This document shows, one piece after another, positions 17,058-24,770 of a DNA stretch of 64,000 nt. The position numbers were made by a program, and so were the translations under genes. This stretch comes from Fredinandcohnia aciditolerans (GTDB taxonomy: Bacteria > Bacillota > Bacilli > Bacillales > Bacillaceae_L). Position 1 is the first letter of the stretch, and every line of letters starts with the position of its first letter. Below the pieces are notes generated by a model. The model did not search any database, was not told the origin of the DNA, and saw only the letters and a program-made list of their open reading frames with translations. The stretch covers positions 1-64,000 of the forward strand of contig QGHH01000009.1 in assembly GCA_003640645.1 (NCBI GenBank), in the 5' to 3' direction.

Positions 17058-17414
17058 GTGACTAACTTTATTATGAAATTAATTTTATTACCTTTAATTG
17101 TAGCCATTTGTTCTGGCATTTTTGATAGTGTTGATTTAGTTGCATGGTATCAGCCAATTGGTATTGGTGTACTGTTAGCCATTCTTGGTTATTTTATGGA
17201 GAAAGCGATGCTAAGAAGAGATACTACGGTGATGACAGATATTGCCGATTTTGTAACTGCAGCCCTTGTAGTATATTTTCTTTCCTTGTTCTACGATGGA
17301 GCTAGAGTCACCCTTTGGGGCGCAATCTTAACAGCCCTTGTTATTACATTAGTTGAGATAGCTATCCACCGTTGGTTAGTAAGGTCTGATAGAACCGAGA
17401 GATCCCTTGCTTAA
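17058..17414 (+). CDS. DUF2512 family membrane protein
   Basis: A 118-aa protein with four hydrophobic segments (5-27, 33-52, 67-85, 90-108), matching the DUF2512 (YndM-like) pattern. The start is GTG at 17058, ten bases after AAGGAGG; a GTG at 17049 is too close to the ribosome site. It is probably an integral membrane protein of unknown role, 62 bp downstream of yqzG with no terminator between them. Confidence 0.8.
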   Translation: MTNFIMKLILLPLIVAICSGIFDSVDLVAWYQPIGIGVLLAILGYFMEKAMLRRDTTVMTDIADFVTAALVVYFLSLFYDGARVTLWGAILTALVITLVEIAIHRWLVRSDRTERSLA

Positions 17415-17426
17415 GTTGCATAATAA

Positions 17427-17460
17427 AGAGAGGTGCATATCTATTGTGCACCTCTTTTCC
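17427..17460. terminator. Bidirectional terminator
   Basis: AGAGGTGCA TATCTAT TGTGCACCTCT TTTCC lies between the convergent DUF2512 and moaA genes. Confidence 0.8.
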
Positions 17461-17462
17461 AT

Positions 17463-18485
17463 TTACCCACCTATATAAGACATTTCAATTTTCTTACGTT
17501 TCTTCGCAGTTTCCTCTGTTCGTTCATCAGAGTAACGATCACGTCTCACTTGCCAAATCGACTTAAGTGTTTGATCAATCTCACTTTCGGATGCACCTGA
17601 TCGAATTAAGGATCTTAAATCATGGCCAGCCGTTGCAAATAGGCATGTATACAGCTTTCCATCTGCCGAAATTCGTGCTCGGGTACAACTTGAGCAGAAG
17701 GATTCTGTAACAGATGAAATGAAACCAATCTCCACATCTGTACCTACGTAACGATATCTCTTCGCTACTTCTCCAAAATAATCCGCATCGACAGGTTCTA
17801 ATGGCATTTCACTATGGATTAAGTCATGGATTGCTTTCTTCGAAACCACTTGATCAAAATTCCAACCGTTTGTCGTTCCAACATCCATAAATTCGATGAA
17901 GCGAAGCGTGATTCCTTTATCTTTAAAATACCTCGCCATCGGTAGTATCTGCGAGTCATTTTTTCCTTTTCGGACCACCATATTCATTTTCACATGAAGT
18001 CCGGCTTCTTGTGCCGCTTCAATTCCCGCTAATACCGGCTTCACTCCAACAGAACGACCATTCATTCCTTTAAAAATATCGTTATCCATCGCATCAAGGC
18101 TAACATTCACACGCTGCAGGCCCGCTTCTTTCAATTGCTTTGCATATTTCGGTAAGAATATACCGTTTGTTGTAAGAGCAATATCTTCAATACCTTCTAT
18201 ATGAGTTAAACGCTCAACTAGTTCATGGACATTTTTTCGAACTAACGGTTCTCCACCAGTTAAGCGAATCTTTTGCACACCAAGTTTGACAAAGCTTCGT
18301 GTCAACGTTTCTATTTCAGAATAGGATAATAATTCGCCTTGCCTTAAGAATTGATAATCATCCCCAAAGATTTCTTTAGGCATACAATACGAACAACGGA
18401 AATTGCATTGATCTGTGACAGAAATGCGCAAATCACGTAGAGGTCGATTCAATTGATCAACAATTTTTTCATTTTTTGTAGTCAT
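17463..18485 (-). CDS. moaA: GTP 3',8-cyclase MoaA
   Basis: A radical-SAM enzyme of molybdenum cofactor synthesis that converts GTP to 3',8-cyclo-dihydro-GTP with MoaC downstream. The SAM cluster motif is CNFRCSYC (Cys27, 31, 34). The C-terminal substrate cluster uses CSSC (264, 267) and Cys281. The protein ends in the conserved Gly-Gly (MSYIGG). 340 aa is the family length. Other mo genes are absent here. A family-A repeat lies about 30 bp upstream of the start, in the leader or promoter. Confidence 0.96.
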   Translation of the reverse strand: MTTKNEKIVDQLNRPLRDLRISVTDQCNFRCSYCMPKEIFGDDYQFLRQGELLSYSEIETLTRSFVKLGVQKIRLTGGEPLVRKNVHELVERLTHIEGIEDIALTTNGIFLPKYAKQLKEAGLQRVNVSLDAMDNDIFKGMNGRSVGVKPVLAGIEAAQEAGLHVKMNMVVRKGKNDSQILPMARYFKDKGITLRFIEFMDVGTTNGWNFDQVVSKKAIHDLIHSEMPLEPVDADYFGEVAKRYRYVGTDVEIGFISSVTESFCSSCTRARISADGKLYTCLFATAGHDLRSLIRSGASESEIDQTLKSIWQVRRDRYSDERTEETAKKRKKIEMSYIGG

Positions 18486-18514
18486 TTAACCTGTCACTCC
18501 TACCTTTAAATAAA

Positions 18515-18798
18515 GGTTCAAAAAGGAGGATGAAAGGGACCGCGTCGACAAAAACGCCACGGCCTCATGTCTTGTCGACACTAGCACATCCTGTGCGTCG
18601 AAAGTTCAAGGCGGCGCTGCTTTGAGTACCGGAGCGAGGCAACTGCTTGAGTTAACTCCCTCGCAGCCTTGCGCTGAGGAATTTACATCTTGAATAATCT
18701 AGTAGACGCAAGCGCATAACCAGGTAATTCACAATGTACATGGAGCAGTTTACGCAGAAATTCGACGTGTCATTTTCACCGGACTTTTTGAACATCCT
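18515..18798 (+). repeat. Dispersed repeat family A, copy 1 (upstream of moaA)
   Basis: A 284-bp element runs from GGTTCAAAAAGGAGGATGAA to GACTTTTTGAACATCCT, so its ends are imperfect inverted repeats (TTCAAAAAG / CTTTTTGAA). It shares about 190 bp with the copy at 26942-27170 in reverse orientation (for example GAGTACCGGAGCGAGGCAAC and GACGCAAGCGCATAACCAGG). It also has an extra CACATCCTGTGCGTCGAAA module found in copy 2. Its orientation relative to the adjacent gene is opposite to copies 2-4. Confidence 0.85.
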
Positions 18799-19035
18799 AA
18801 CTTTTCAAGTACCTATTACTCTATCATACTAACAAATTCTTGTGAATAGAAACGATATTCCATAAAATCCGGTTTACGAAATAAATTTCAAAACGTAGAC
18901 AAACGCCCACTACTTCTGGCCCATGGTTACATATCCATGTTAGTGAGGCAAGAATAAGGAGCAATTCTAGCCCAATCACGGTAAAAAGAAATATCCCGTG
19001 CACGTAGTGGGAGATTAAAAACAGGAGGTTATTAG
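18799..19035 (+). other. Intergenic region before the Gly/Tyr-rich protein
   Basis: After the repeat, about 235 bp carry no ORF that I can support. The last part holds the ribosome site CAGGAGG. A sporulation-type promoter is possible for the downstream gene, but no -10/-35 pair is clear enough to call. Confidence 0.4.
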
Positions 19036-19233
19036 ATGGGACCATATAGAAGTCCATATGGATTTAGCAGAGCGGGACGGTTTTTTTGGGGAGCACCTTT
19101 AGTAGGTGGATTAGTTGGAGGACTTATTGGAAGTACTCTTCTCAATCCGTATTTCTATGGCGGATATGGATATCCATATTATCGCCCACCGTATTACCCA
19201 TACTACCCGTATGGCGGCGGTTTCTGGTATTAA
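19036..19233 (+). CDS. Small Gly/Tyr/Pro-rich protein
   Basis: A 65-aa protein with a short Gly-rich hydrophobic stretch (GAPLVGGLVGGLIGSTLL, 19-36) and a tail of Tyr, Pro and Gly (YGGYGYPYYRPPYYPYYPYG). The composition recalls spore coat or surface proteins, but I recognise no family. The ATG follows ACAGGAGGTTATTAG. It is followed by a family-B repeat and a terminator. Confidence 0.65.
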   Translation: MGPYRSPYGFSRAGRFFWGAPLVGGLVGGLIGSTLLNPYFYGGYGYPYYRPPYYPYYPYGGGFWY

Positions 19234-19241
19234 TTAGAAAT

Positions 19242-19351
19242 GCGTAAGGCGTCTTCCCATCGGCGACATGCATAAAAATAGCTGGCAGGAAGGTGCTTTT
19301 TACCTCCCGAAGCGATTGGCTTAGACCAGAGAGCCGATGGCGCCTGGAGCT
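19242..19351 (+). repeat. Dispersed repeat family B, copy 3 (short variant, 3' UTR)
   Basis: It starts 9 nt after the stop codon and ends just before the terminator. It ends with GGCGCCTGGAGCTAGACA, the family-B 3' module. Its interior differs from copies 1 and 2, with complementary ends GGCGTCTTCCCATCGGC and GCCGATGGCGCC. A long folded structure is likely. Confidence 0.65.
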
Positions 19352-19369
19352 AGACATTTGTAAAAAAAA

Positions 19370-19407
19370 GGAGCTGACACATAAGCTGTCAGCTCTCTTC
19401 TTTTTTG
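19370..19407. terminator. Bidirectional terminator
   Basis: GAGCTGACA CATAAGC TGTCAGCTC is followed by TCTTCTTTTTTG, between the convergent small protein gene and yqzE. Confidence 0.85.
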
Positions 19408-19580
19408 TTTCTTTTAAACATAAGGGAAACAGCGAGCGGCATGATACCAAACCAGCGATTGGTTAATGGTGGTTGTTCTTCCTTACGCTGCTTTCGTGTC
19501 GCCTTACGCACTTCTTTTGGCTGATCTAAAGTCTTGACTATTTGTTGGGTCACAAACTTCACATAATCGTTTGTAGACAT
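19389..19580 (-). CDS. yqzE: YqzE family protein
   Basis: A 63-aa protein with the YqzE pattern MSTNDYVKFVTQQIV...WFGIMPLAVSLMFKR. The C-terminal third is hydrophobic and may touch the membrane. The start at 19580 matches the conserved MSTNDYV; the longer frame overlaps aroK. It belongs to the comG neighbourhood in Bacillus. Function unknown. Confidence 0.85.
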   Translation of the reverse strand: MSTNDYVKFVTQQIVKTLDQPKEVRKATRKQRKEEQPPLTNRWFGIMPLAVSLMFKRNKKEES

Positions 19581-19597
19581 AATAACACCTGCCTTAT

Positions 19598-20128
19598 TCA
19601 AGCTTCAGTGATATTATTATTTCCATTTTTTTGCGAATGTAACCACGACACTATGTCGTCGACAACTTCGTCTAGATTTTTATCGGTTGTGTCAATCTTA
19701 TAATGTGCCTCATTGTAAAAAGGCATTCGATCACGATAAAGTTTTCTTGTATTTTCCTTTTTCTCTGAATCAAACAATGGACGAGATGGGTCAAACTGAA
19801 CACGGTCAAAGATCTGCTCAATGTCACAATATAAGAAGATGACGTGACCATTTTGCATCATCCACTGACGATTTTCTTCTTGAATGACAATTCCTCCACC
19901 GGTTGTGATCACCATATCATTTGTTGGTATTTCTTTTAGAAATGAACGTTCATAGCCTCGAAAGGTTTGCTCACCATCTTGTGAAAAAATATCAACAATT
20001 CTTTTTCCTATCTTTTCTTCAATAAATTGATCCGTATCAACCACAGGCATGTTTAAGACTTGCCCAAGTTTTTGTCCGATTGTTGTTTTTCCTGCTCCCA
20101 TAAATCCTGTTAAATAAACGGCTTTCAT
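19598..20128 (-). CDS. aroK: Shikimate kinase
   Basis: A 176-aa enzyme that phosphorylates shikimate with ATP in aromatic amino acid synthesis. The P-loop GFMGAGKTT is at residues 8-16. The shikimate-binding motif DTDQFIE is at 31-37, the TTGGG loop at 75-79, and RPLF forms the lid. It is 80 bp downstream of comGG in the same direction and 18 bp before yqzE, probably within or just after the comG transcript. Confidence 0.95.
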   Translation of the reverse strand: MKAVYLTGFMGAGKTTIGQKLGQVLNMPVVDTDQFIEEKIGKRIVDIFSQDGEQTFRGYERSFLKEIPTNDMVITTGGGIVIQEENRQWMMQNGHVIFLYCDIEQIFDRVQFDPSRPLFDSEKKENTRKLYRDRMPFYNEAHYKIDTTDKNLDEVVDDIVSWLHSQKNGNNNITEA

Positions 20129-20207
20129 TTCTCTACTCTCCTAAAAATGCGGCTAATATGCGTCCACTCGATTTTTATAAATTATAACAAAAACATCCAT
20201 GTTTGTC

Positions 20208-20591
20208 TTAACGTAATTCAATCCAAGAACCTATCACTTTCTTCTCATAATCATATACAAAGCTCGCACTATATTTGCGCTGTTCTTTTGTCGTGCAAGA
20301 GATGGTAATTTGTGATGTTGTGGTCGTTAATGGCACAACAGTATACGATATTGTTCCGTTAGGAAAGTTGAGAAAACCAGTTTCTCCTGTGCTTTCTATA
20401 TCTTCCTTTAATTTAGCCTGTATTCCCCCAACCCCTAGTTGCATTAGGTTCTCCAAAATGAATATCTCTTCTGTTTCCTTTGAAAAATCTTTTTCCGTCA
20501 TATACGCATTTACTTGAAACGTGAACACAAGGAAAAATAAAAAAGAAATCGCAATTGTAACAGGAAGAATAAAACCTTGTTCATTTTTCAT
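20208..20591 (-). CDS. comGG: Competence pseudopilus minor protein ComGG
   Basis: A 127-aa protein with an N-terminal transmembrane helix after a short leader (NEQGFILPVTIAISF). It lacks a full prepilin consensus, as is typical of ComGG, and has a soluble C-terminal domain. It overlaps comGF by 4 bp (ATGA). It is a minor component of the DNA-uptake pseudopilus at the membrane. Confidence 0.9.
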   Translation of the reverse strand: MKNEQGFILPVTIAISFLFFLVFTFQVNAYMTEKDFSKETEEIFILENLMQLGVGGIQAKLKEDIESTGETGFLNFPNGTISYTVVPLTTTTSQITISCTTKEQRKYSASFVYDYEKKVIGSWIELR

Positions 20592-21028
20592 GCTTCCTTA
20601 ACCTCCACTGTTGTGAATGCGGAAATAACGGCTTGATACGTATTCCCATCTACTGTTACCACTGAAATTAAAAAACCATCTGTTTTCGACTCAAATGTCA
20701 CATCAGTTATTTGCTGAAGCAACACCTCATGACCTTTTCCATTTACCCTCCTTCGTATTTTGTCATTGTATTTTTCGAAACTCACTAACTCACCAGACGG
20801 ATTTTTAAAGAACACTGAATTATTTTTTGATACAGTTATTTCACTTGCTTCACGGACTTCCATTTTCATTTGCTGAATTAAAATTTGCCATTCAAGTTTA
20901 TTGAACTGATCATTATTATCTCGGAACACTACACTAAGGAAAGGTGAAATAAGTGAAAGAATGACTAGCAGAATTGAAAAAGTCACTAACATCTCTACTA
21001 ATGTAAAACCCTTGTCATTACTCACCAT
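20588..21028 (-). CDS. comGF: Competence minor pseudopilin ComGF
   Basis: A 146-aa protein with the prepilin motif KGFTLVEMLVTFSI (cleavage after Gly7, Glu at +5) and one hydrophobic helix. It is a minor pseudopilin of the competence apparatus. It overlaps comGE by 11 bp and comGG by 4 bp. Confidence 0.9.
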   Translation of the reverse strand: MVSNDKGFTLVEMLVTFSILLVILSLISPFLSVVFRDNNDQFNKLEWQILIQQMKMEVREASEITVSKNNSVFFKNPSGELVSFEKYNDKIRRRVNGKGHEVLLQQITDVTFESKTDGFLISVVTVDGNTYQAVISAFTTVEVKEA

Positions 21029-21359
21029 TTAGGTATCCACATCTTTCGTACGTTTTGGAAAGCTTGTCCTCCCACGTTATACAAAGCTCCCATTTTTGCA
21101 ACTCCTCATTAAATGTCTTTGAAAACAGATAGGTAACCCCGTTTTTTATAATCCTATCTAGATCTGATTCATCACCGTTGTACTCCTTATTGAGCTCCTC
21201 TGATAATAATTGTCTCCCCATATTAAAAATTTCGGTGTTTTTTCGTTCTGTTATGATAAGCAATAGCTGGGGAAGGAGTGTTGCACAAAGCATAAGCCAA
21301 ATCGAAATCGCAAGGAGCATTTCTACTAATGTAAAGCCTTGCTTACTCCTTATTGACAT
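21018..21359 (-). CDS. comGE: Competence minor pseudopilin ComGE
   Basis: A 113-aa protein with the prepilin motif KQGFTLVEMLLAISIW. Cleavage by ComC would follow the Gly before Phe. It overlaps comGD by 17 bp and comGF by 11 bp. The two Cys near the C-terminus (ELCITWED, YERCGYL) might form a disulfide. Confidence 0.9.
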   Translation of the reverse strand: MSIRSKQGFTLVEMLLAISIWLMLCATLLPQLLLIITERKNTEIFNMGRQLLSEELNKEYNGDESDLDRIIKNGVTYLFSKTFNEELQKWELCITWEDKLSKTYERCGYLNGE

Positions 21360-21819
21360 AAAACCTCCCCTTTCCCAACAAGAACGTTACAGTGTATTTG
21401 TTATCCTTATACAAAAACAAGATCTCCCCCGAACGCTGAATATTCCCATTACTTGTAAATACCAACCTCGACCCCAGTGTAGTGATAATGATTCGAATCG
21501 CCGGGTCAATCTTTCGAACCAATATCACATCATTCGTTTTTGCACTACTAAGTTCATAATATGAGCCGCTTACACTGAAATAAAGCCTAGTTGATTCATT
21601 ATGGCTGATCGCATATTGTTGGCTGTAAAAAATATCATTTTGAAGCTGTTCCAAAAAATGATCTATCTTCTTAGATTCATGTAGTGGTCTTAGCTGCAAA
21701 AGACTAATCGAGGATATTACAATCACAATTGATAGGACAACTAGGGCTTCGATTAAGGTAAAGCCTTTATGGTTGAGAAGAGGCTGTATTTTCAACTTGT
21801 GCAACTTTTCCGTTTCCAT
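21343..21819 (-). CDS. comGD: Competence pseudopilin ComGD
   Basis: A 158-aa protein with the prepilin motif HKGFTLIEALVVLSIVIVIS, followed by the pseudopilin domain (FLEQLQNDIFYSQQYAISHN). The start is uncertain. ATG at 21819 overlaps comGC by 53 bp. TTG at 21795 has GGAAAAG 9 nt upstream and gives a leader closer in length to B. subtilis ComGD. Translation is likely coupled to comGC. Confidence 0.88.
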   Translation of the reverse strand: METEKLHKLKIQPLLNHKGFTLIEALVVLSIVIVISSISLLQLRPLHESKKIDHFLEQLQNDIFYSQQYAISHNESTRLYFSVSGSYYELSSAKTNDVILVRKIDPAIRIIITTLGSRLVFTSNGNIQRSGEILFLYKDNKYTVTFLLGKGRFYVNKE

Positions 21820-22096
21820 CAATTGTAATGGTGTCACCATTTAGACAAGCTGGAATGCCCTCTTTAAGATATTTATCATCTGTTAAATCTTGTTCTGTCG
21901 GTGTCTTGTCATGTTCCAACTCATACGCCTGCACTTGGGCTTCAACCATTTTCACAAGTGCATCACACCCTTTATCTTTAATAACTGAATTATGCTTCGT
22001 CACATTGGGCACGGTTATCAAAAGCAAAATTGATACGACTAATAACACAATTAACATTTCCACAAGGGTAAACCCCTTTTGATTTTTCAGTTTCAT
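21767..22096 (-). CDS. comGC: Major competence pseudopilin ComGC
   Basis: A 109-aa protein with the prepilin motif QKGFTLVEMLIVLLVVSI, two cysteines (GCDAL, PACLNG) as in ComGC, and the conserved TVPNVTKHN. ComGC is the major subunit of the transformation pseudopilus. The start at 22096 is preferred over 22102 because AAAGGT is then 8 nt upstream. Confidence 0.93.
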   Translation of the reverse strand: MKLKNQKGFTLVEMLIVLLVVSILLLITVPNVTKHNSVIKDKGCDALVKMVEAQVQAYELEHDKTPTEQDLTDDKYLKEGIPACLNGDTITIDGNGKVAQVENTASSQP

Positions 22097-22110
22097 CAAC
22101 ATCTACCTTT

Positions 22111-23154
22111 CTATATTCCATTTAATAGTTGAAACATTGGTACCATGATGGCTGCGTACATCAACATGATGATAATTCCGATGGTCGCAAATAGGATTGG
22201 TTGGACGACTGCTAATAATCTTGTAACGTTTTCCTCGGCTTTTTCCATTACATATAGGCTATAATGCTGGAGTTCACTAGCTAAATTTCCGTTAGATTGG
22301 CCATGTAAAATAATCATCGCTAAATCTGCCTCATAATATTCTCGTACTCTCAAAATGTCTTCGAATCGATTCCCCGCTCGTAGAAGCTGTTTCATTTCTT
22401 TTGCTTCCTCTCGAAAAAATGGCGAGTGGAGCTGCTGTTCAAACATCGTTAACGCTTGAAAAATCGATAATCCACCTTTTAATAAGTTACTAAGTTGCAC
22501 GGAAAAGAAATGGGAATTAAACATAACTGTTACTTTTTTTAAAATGGGAATCTTTAAGAGCAGCTTCATTTTTTCAACTGGGGTAAGTTTTTGAAAATGA
22601 AGAAAATAGTACGTGAGGCCAATAATCAGTAGCAAACCGACAATGAGGAGGAAATATCGGTTTAGCTCAGGGAGCCTTAATAAAAATTTAGAAATCAACG
22701 TCTGTTCATAACTCATCGAGGTAAACAAGCTTTGAAATTGCGGTAAAAGGATTTTTTCAATCATGGTAAACATGAATCCAACAAACATTAATAAAGCGAG
22801 TGGATAACGTATTATCTTTTTTCCTTTTTCAAATTGGATAATCTTTTTCTGCAACATTGTACTTCCTTCACGGAGGGCAAATGAAATATCACCATGCTGC
22901 TCGGCAAAGTACAAGTAACTAAGAATATCCTTATGAAAGCCCACCTTGCTAAAGGCAGTATATAAGGATTCACCTTGTTTACAGCTTTCAATGATGACTT
23001 CAATGTCCCTGTTGTGCTTCTTTGGCAACTGGAACAAAAGGAATTGTGAGGCTTGTTCAAAGGAATAGCCTTGATCAAGAAGATTACCGATTCTACTCAA
23101 ATATAATGATTGTTCCTTTAAGGTCCAGTTCTTATTTCTTTTCCTTGATATCAT
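22111..23154 (-). CDS. comGB: Competence pilus platform protein ComGB
   Basis: A 347-aa integral membrane protein of the GspF/PilC family with two T2SSF domains, each ending in hydrophobic segments (about 120-140, 165-190, 320-345). It anchors assembly of the competence pseudopilus. ATG 23154 is chosen over the TTG two codons upstream. It overlaps comGA by 23 bp, implying coupling. Confidence 0.92.
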   Translation of the reverse strand: MISRKRNKNWTLKEQSLYLSRIGNLLDQGYSFEQASQFLLFQLPKKHNRDIEVIIESCKQGESLYTAFSKVGFHKDILSYLYFAEQHGDISFALREGSTMLQKKIIQFEKGKKIIRYPLALLMFVGFMFTMIEKILLPQFQSLFTSMSYEQTLISKFLLRLPELNRYFLLIVGLLLIIGLTYYFLHFQKLTPVEKMKLLLKIPILKKVTVMFNSHFFSVQLSNLLKGGLSIFQALTMFEQQLHSPFFREEAKEMKQLLRAGNRFEDILRVREYYEADLAMIILHGQSNGNLASELQHYSLYVMEKAEENVTRLLAVVQPILFATIGIIIMLMYAAIMVPMFQLLNGI

Positions 23155-24208
23155 TGACAACCCATCTTTCTAGCGCATCCGGATATAAGTATCCAAGGGC
23201 AATTCCTTTCTTAATGACATCCCTTAATTTTTCATAGCGGTATTCTGCTTTGTCACCCCTCGCTTCCTTCATTACTTCATTCAGGGCATGTCCGTTTAAA
23301 AGCTCGTACACCCCCACTCGTCTTACTTTTCGATACTTTTTACATTGCGGGGAGCATTTCCCTTCACAATAGGGACATTTGAGATCAACTAGCCTTTGTG
23401 CTGCGATTGCTATTAATGTTTGCTCAATTTCCTGCAAGGACACATCAAATTCTAATAGCCGATAAATGGCACCTTTTGTATCTCTTGTATGCATTGTTGT
23501 TAGAACCAAATGACCTGTCAGCGCCGCTCGAACAGCAATCTTTGCTGTTTCTGAATCCCTTATTTCACCCACCATGATAATATCGGGATCATGACGCAAA
23601 ATGGCCTTCAATCCATGAGCATATGTGATTCCGGCTTTTTCATTCACCTGAACCTGAAGAACATCTTCACTTTTTTTTTCAATGGGATCTTCTAATGTAA
23701 TGATATTTCGGTTGAAAAGCTTCTTCGTTGCGTGTAGTAAGGAATAGAGGGTGGTTGTTTTGCCAGATCCTGTTGGTCCAGTAAAAATAATTAACCCGTG
23801 TGAATGCTTCAGAAGTGAAAGAAGTTTAGTTGTCATTGTCGGAAAAAGCGATAGATTTGCAAGAGAATAGGTTGGTGTTTCAGGTAGGATACGTATGACT
23901 AGACTTTCGTTGTAGGGTGTGGGCAGTGTAGACAATCGAAGATTAATGTTAATACCTTTTAGATTTAGGGTTATTGCACCGTTTTGTGGTCTTCTCCTTT
24001 CTCCAATATCCATTCCAGCAAGGAATTTATAATGGGAAATTAACCGTTCGCAGACATCCTTTGGAATCCTTTGCTTATTGAACAATTCACTATCGAGTCT
24101 GTATTGGACAACTGCATCATTGATTTTCGGAACAAAATGGATGTCTGATACATTCATTGACCAAGCATCCTCGATCAATAGGTCACCAAGCTGTTCGATT
24201 TCACTCAA
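23132..24208 (-). CDS. comGA: Competence traffic ATPase ComGA
   Basis: A 358-aa GspE/PilB-type secretion ATPase that powers pseudopilus assembly. The Walker A is FTGPTGSGKTTTLYS. The Asp box is TLEDPIE, the Walker B DIIMVGEIRD and the His box TGHLVLTTMHT. A Cys cluster (CPYCEGKC...QCKKY) lies near the C-terminus. TTG at 24208 is chosen: AAGGAG is 8 nt upstream and the N-terminus aligns with B. subtilis; GTG 24217 overlaps the ribosome site. A family-A repeat lies 19 bp upstream in the leader. Confidence 0.95.
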   Translation of the reverse strand: MSEIEQLGDLLIEDAWSMNVSDIHFVPKINDAVVQYRLDSELFNKQRIPKDVCERLISHYKFLAGMDIGERRRPQNGAITLNLKGININLRLSTLPTPYNESLVIRILPETPTYSLANLSLFPTMTTKLLSLLKHSHGLIIFTGPTGSGKTTTLYSLLHATKKLFNRNIITLEDPIEKKSEDVLQVQVNEKAGITYAHGLKAILRHDPDIIMVGEIRDSETAKIAVRAALTGHLVLTTMHTRDTKGAIYRLLEFDVSLQEIEQTLIAIAAQRLVDLKCPYCEGKCSPQCKKYRKVRRVGVYELLNGHALNEVMKEARGDKAEYRYEKLRDVIKKGIALGYLYPDALERWVVNDIKEKK

Positions 24209-24226
24209 ATAATTCACTCCTTTTTA

Positions 24227-24433
24227 GATGATGCTCAAAAAGTGCGGTGAATATGACACATCGAATTTCTGTGTTGGCTTGCTTTTCCGTTCCTCACGTA
24301 TTAATTGCATACGTTCCGGTATTCATAGCTGCGCCGCCTTGAAATTTCGACGCACAGGATGTGCTAGTGTCGACAATGCCACAGGACGTGGCGTCTTTAT
24401 CGACGCGGTCCTCTTCATCCTCCTTTTTGAACT
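24227..24433 (-). repeat. Dispersed repeat family A, copy 2 (comG leader)
   Basis: A 207-bp element. On the minus strand it begins AGTTCAAAAAGGAGGATGAA and ends CACTTTTTGAGCATCATC, next to the comGA ribosome site. It carries the modules GCCACGTCCTGTGGC, CACATCCTGTGCGTCGAAA and ACCGGAACGTATGCAATTAA-TACGTGAGG. The last module is also inside the glycine riboswitch. The plus-strand ORF across it is a shadow. Confidence 0.85.
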
Positions 24434-24436
24434 CTA

Positions 24437-24535
24437 ATTATAATTTTTCTCTTGCAGGTAACATATTTCAACAAATATCTACAAACTCCTTCTTTTTATA
24501 AAAAAATATTTGTGAACTTTATTTGAACATGGGGA
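24437..24535 (-). promoter_or_regulatory. Candidate comG promoter region
   Basis: On the minus strand TATAAT (24437-24442) lies just outside the repeat, with a weak -35. Upstream AT tracts (ACAAATATTTTTTT and TTTTTATAAAAA) resemble ComK AT-boxes (AAAA-N5-TTTT) without being perfect. Weak -35 elements plus AT-boxes fit a ComK-dependent promoter. If correct, the whole repeat copy 2 is in the comG 5' UTR. Confidence 0.4.
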
Positions 24536-24539
24536 CTTC

Positions 24540-24582
24540 AAAAAAAATAAAAATACAACCCCTGCCATTAGGGTTGTATTTT
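24540..24582 (-). terminator. Terminator-like hairpin upstream of comG
   Basis: AATACAACCC CTGCCATTA GGGTTGTATT is followed on the minus strand by TTTATTTTTTTT. It points toward comG, but no gene lies upstream of it on that strand. It may insulate comG or end an unseen short transcript. Confidence 0.6.
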
Positions 24583-24621
24583 GGTGGAAATTTGAATCTA
24601 TTATTAGGAGGAATCAATACA

Positions 24622-24702
24622 TTGTATGTTCGGTACCTGCGAGTTATGCCAATTGAAAAATATGTTCGATTATTTATGAACTTTTACCTACAAGTGATAT
24701 AA
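24622..24702 (+). CDS. Possible 26-aa peptide upstream of the SufR-like regulator
   Basis: TTG at 24622 lies 9 nt after a perfect AGGAGG and opens a 26-codon frame (MYVRYLRVMPIEKYVRLFMN... ending LQVI), basic and amphipathic. An alternative ATG at 24626 in another frame gives a 17-aa CxxC peptide (MFGTCELCQLKNMFDYL). I recognise neither. The strong ribosome site with no other gene makes some translation likely. It stops at the operator-like palindrome of the next gene. Confidence 0.4.
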   Translation: MYVRYLRVMPIEKYVRLFMNFYLQVI

Positions 24703-24736
24703 ATCACTTATTGATGGTATTTAACTGTACTATAAT
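24692..24736 (+). promoter_or_regulatory. Promoter and palindromic operator of the SufR-like gene
   Basis: -35 TTATTG (24708-24713), a 17-bp spacer and -10 TATAAT (24731-24736) face the regulator gene. The palindrome AAGTGATATAAATCACTT (24692-24709; 7-bp arms) overlaps the -35, as expected for autoregulation by a winged-helix dimer. Confidence 0.6.
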
Positions 24737-24770
24737 TGGGGTATCATTAGGGTCGCAAGGAGTGAAGACG

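Noticed and set aside
18486-18830. Molybdenum-cofactor riboswitch upstream of moaA
   Set aside because: The leader is occupied by a dispersed repeat; I see no Moco aptamer core.
24228-24437. 69-codon plus-strand frame
   Set aside because: It is the reverse of repeat A copy 2; the frame is not kept in the other copies and has no ribosome site.
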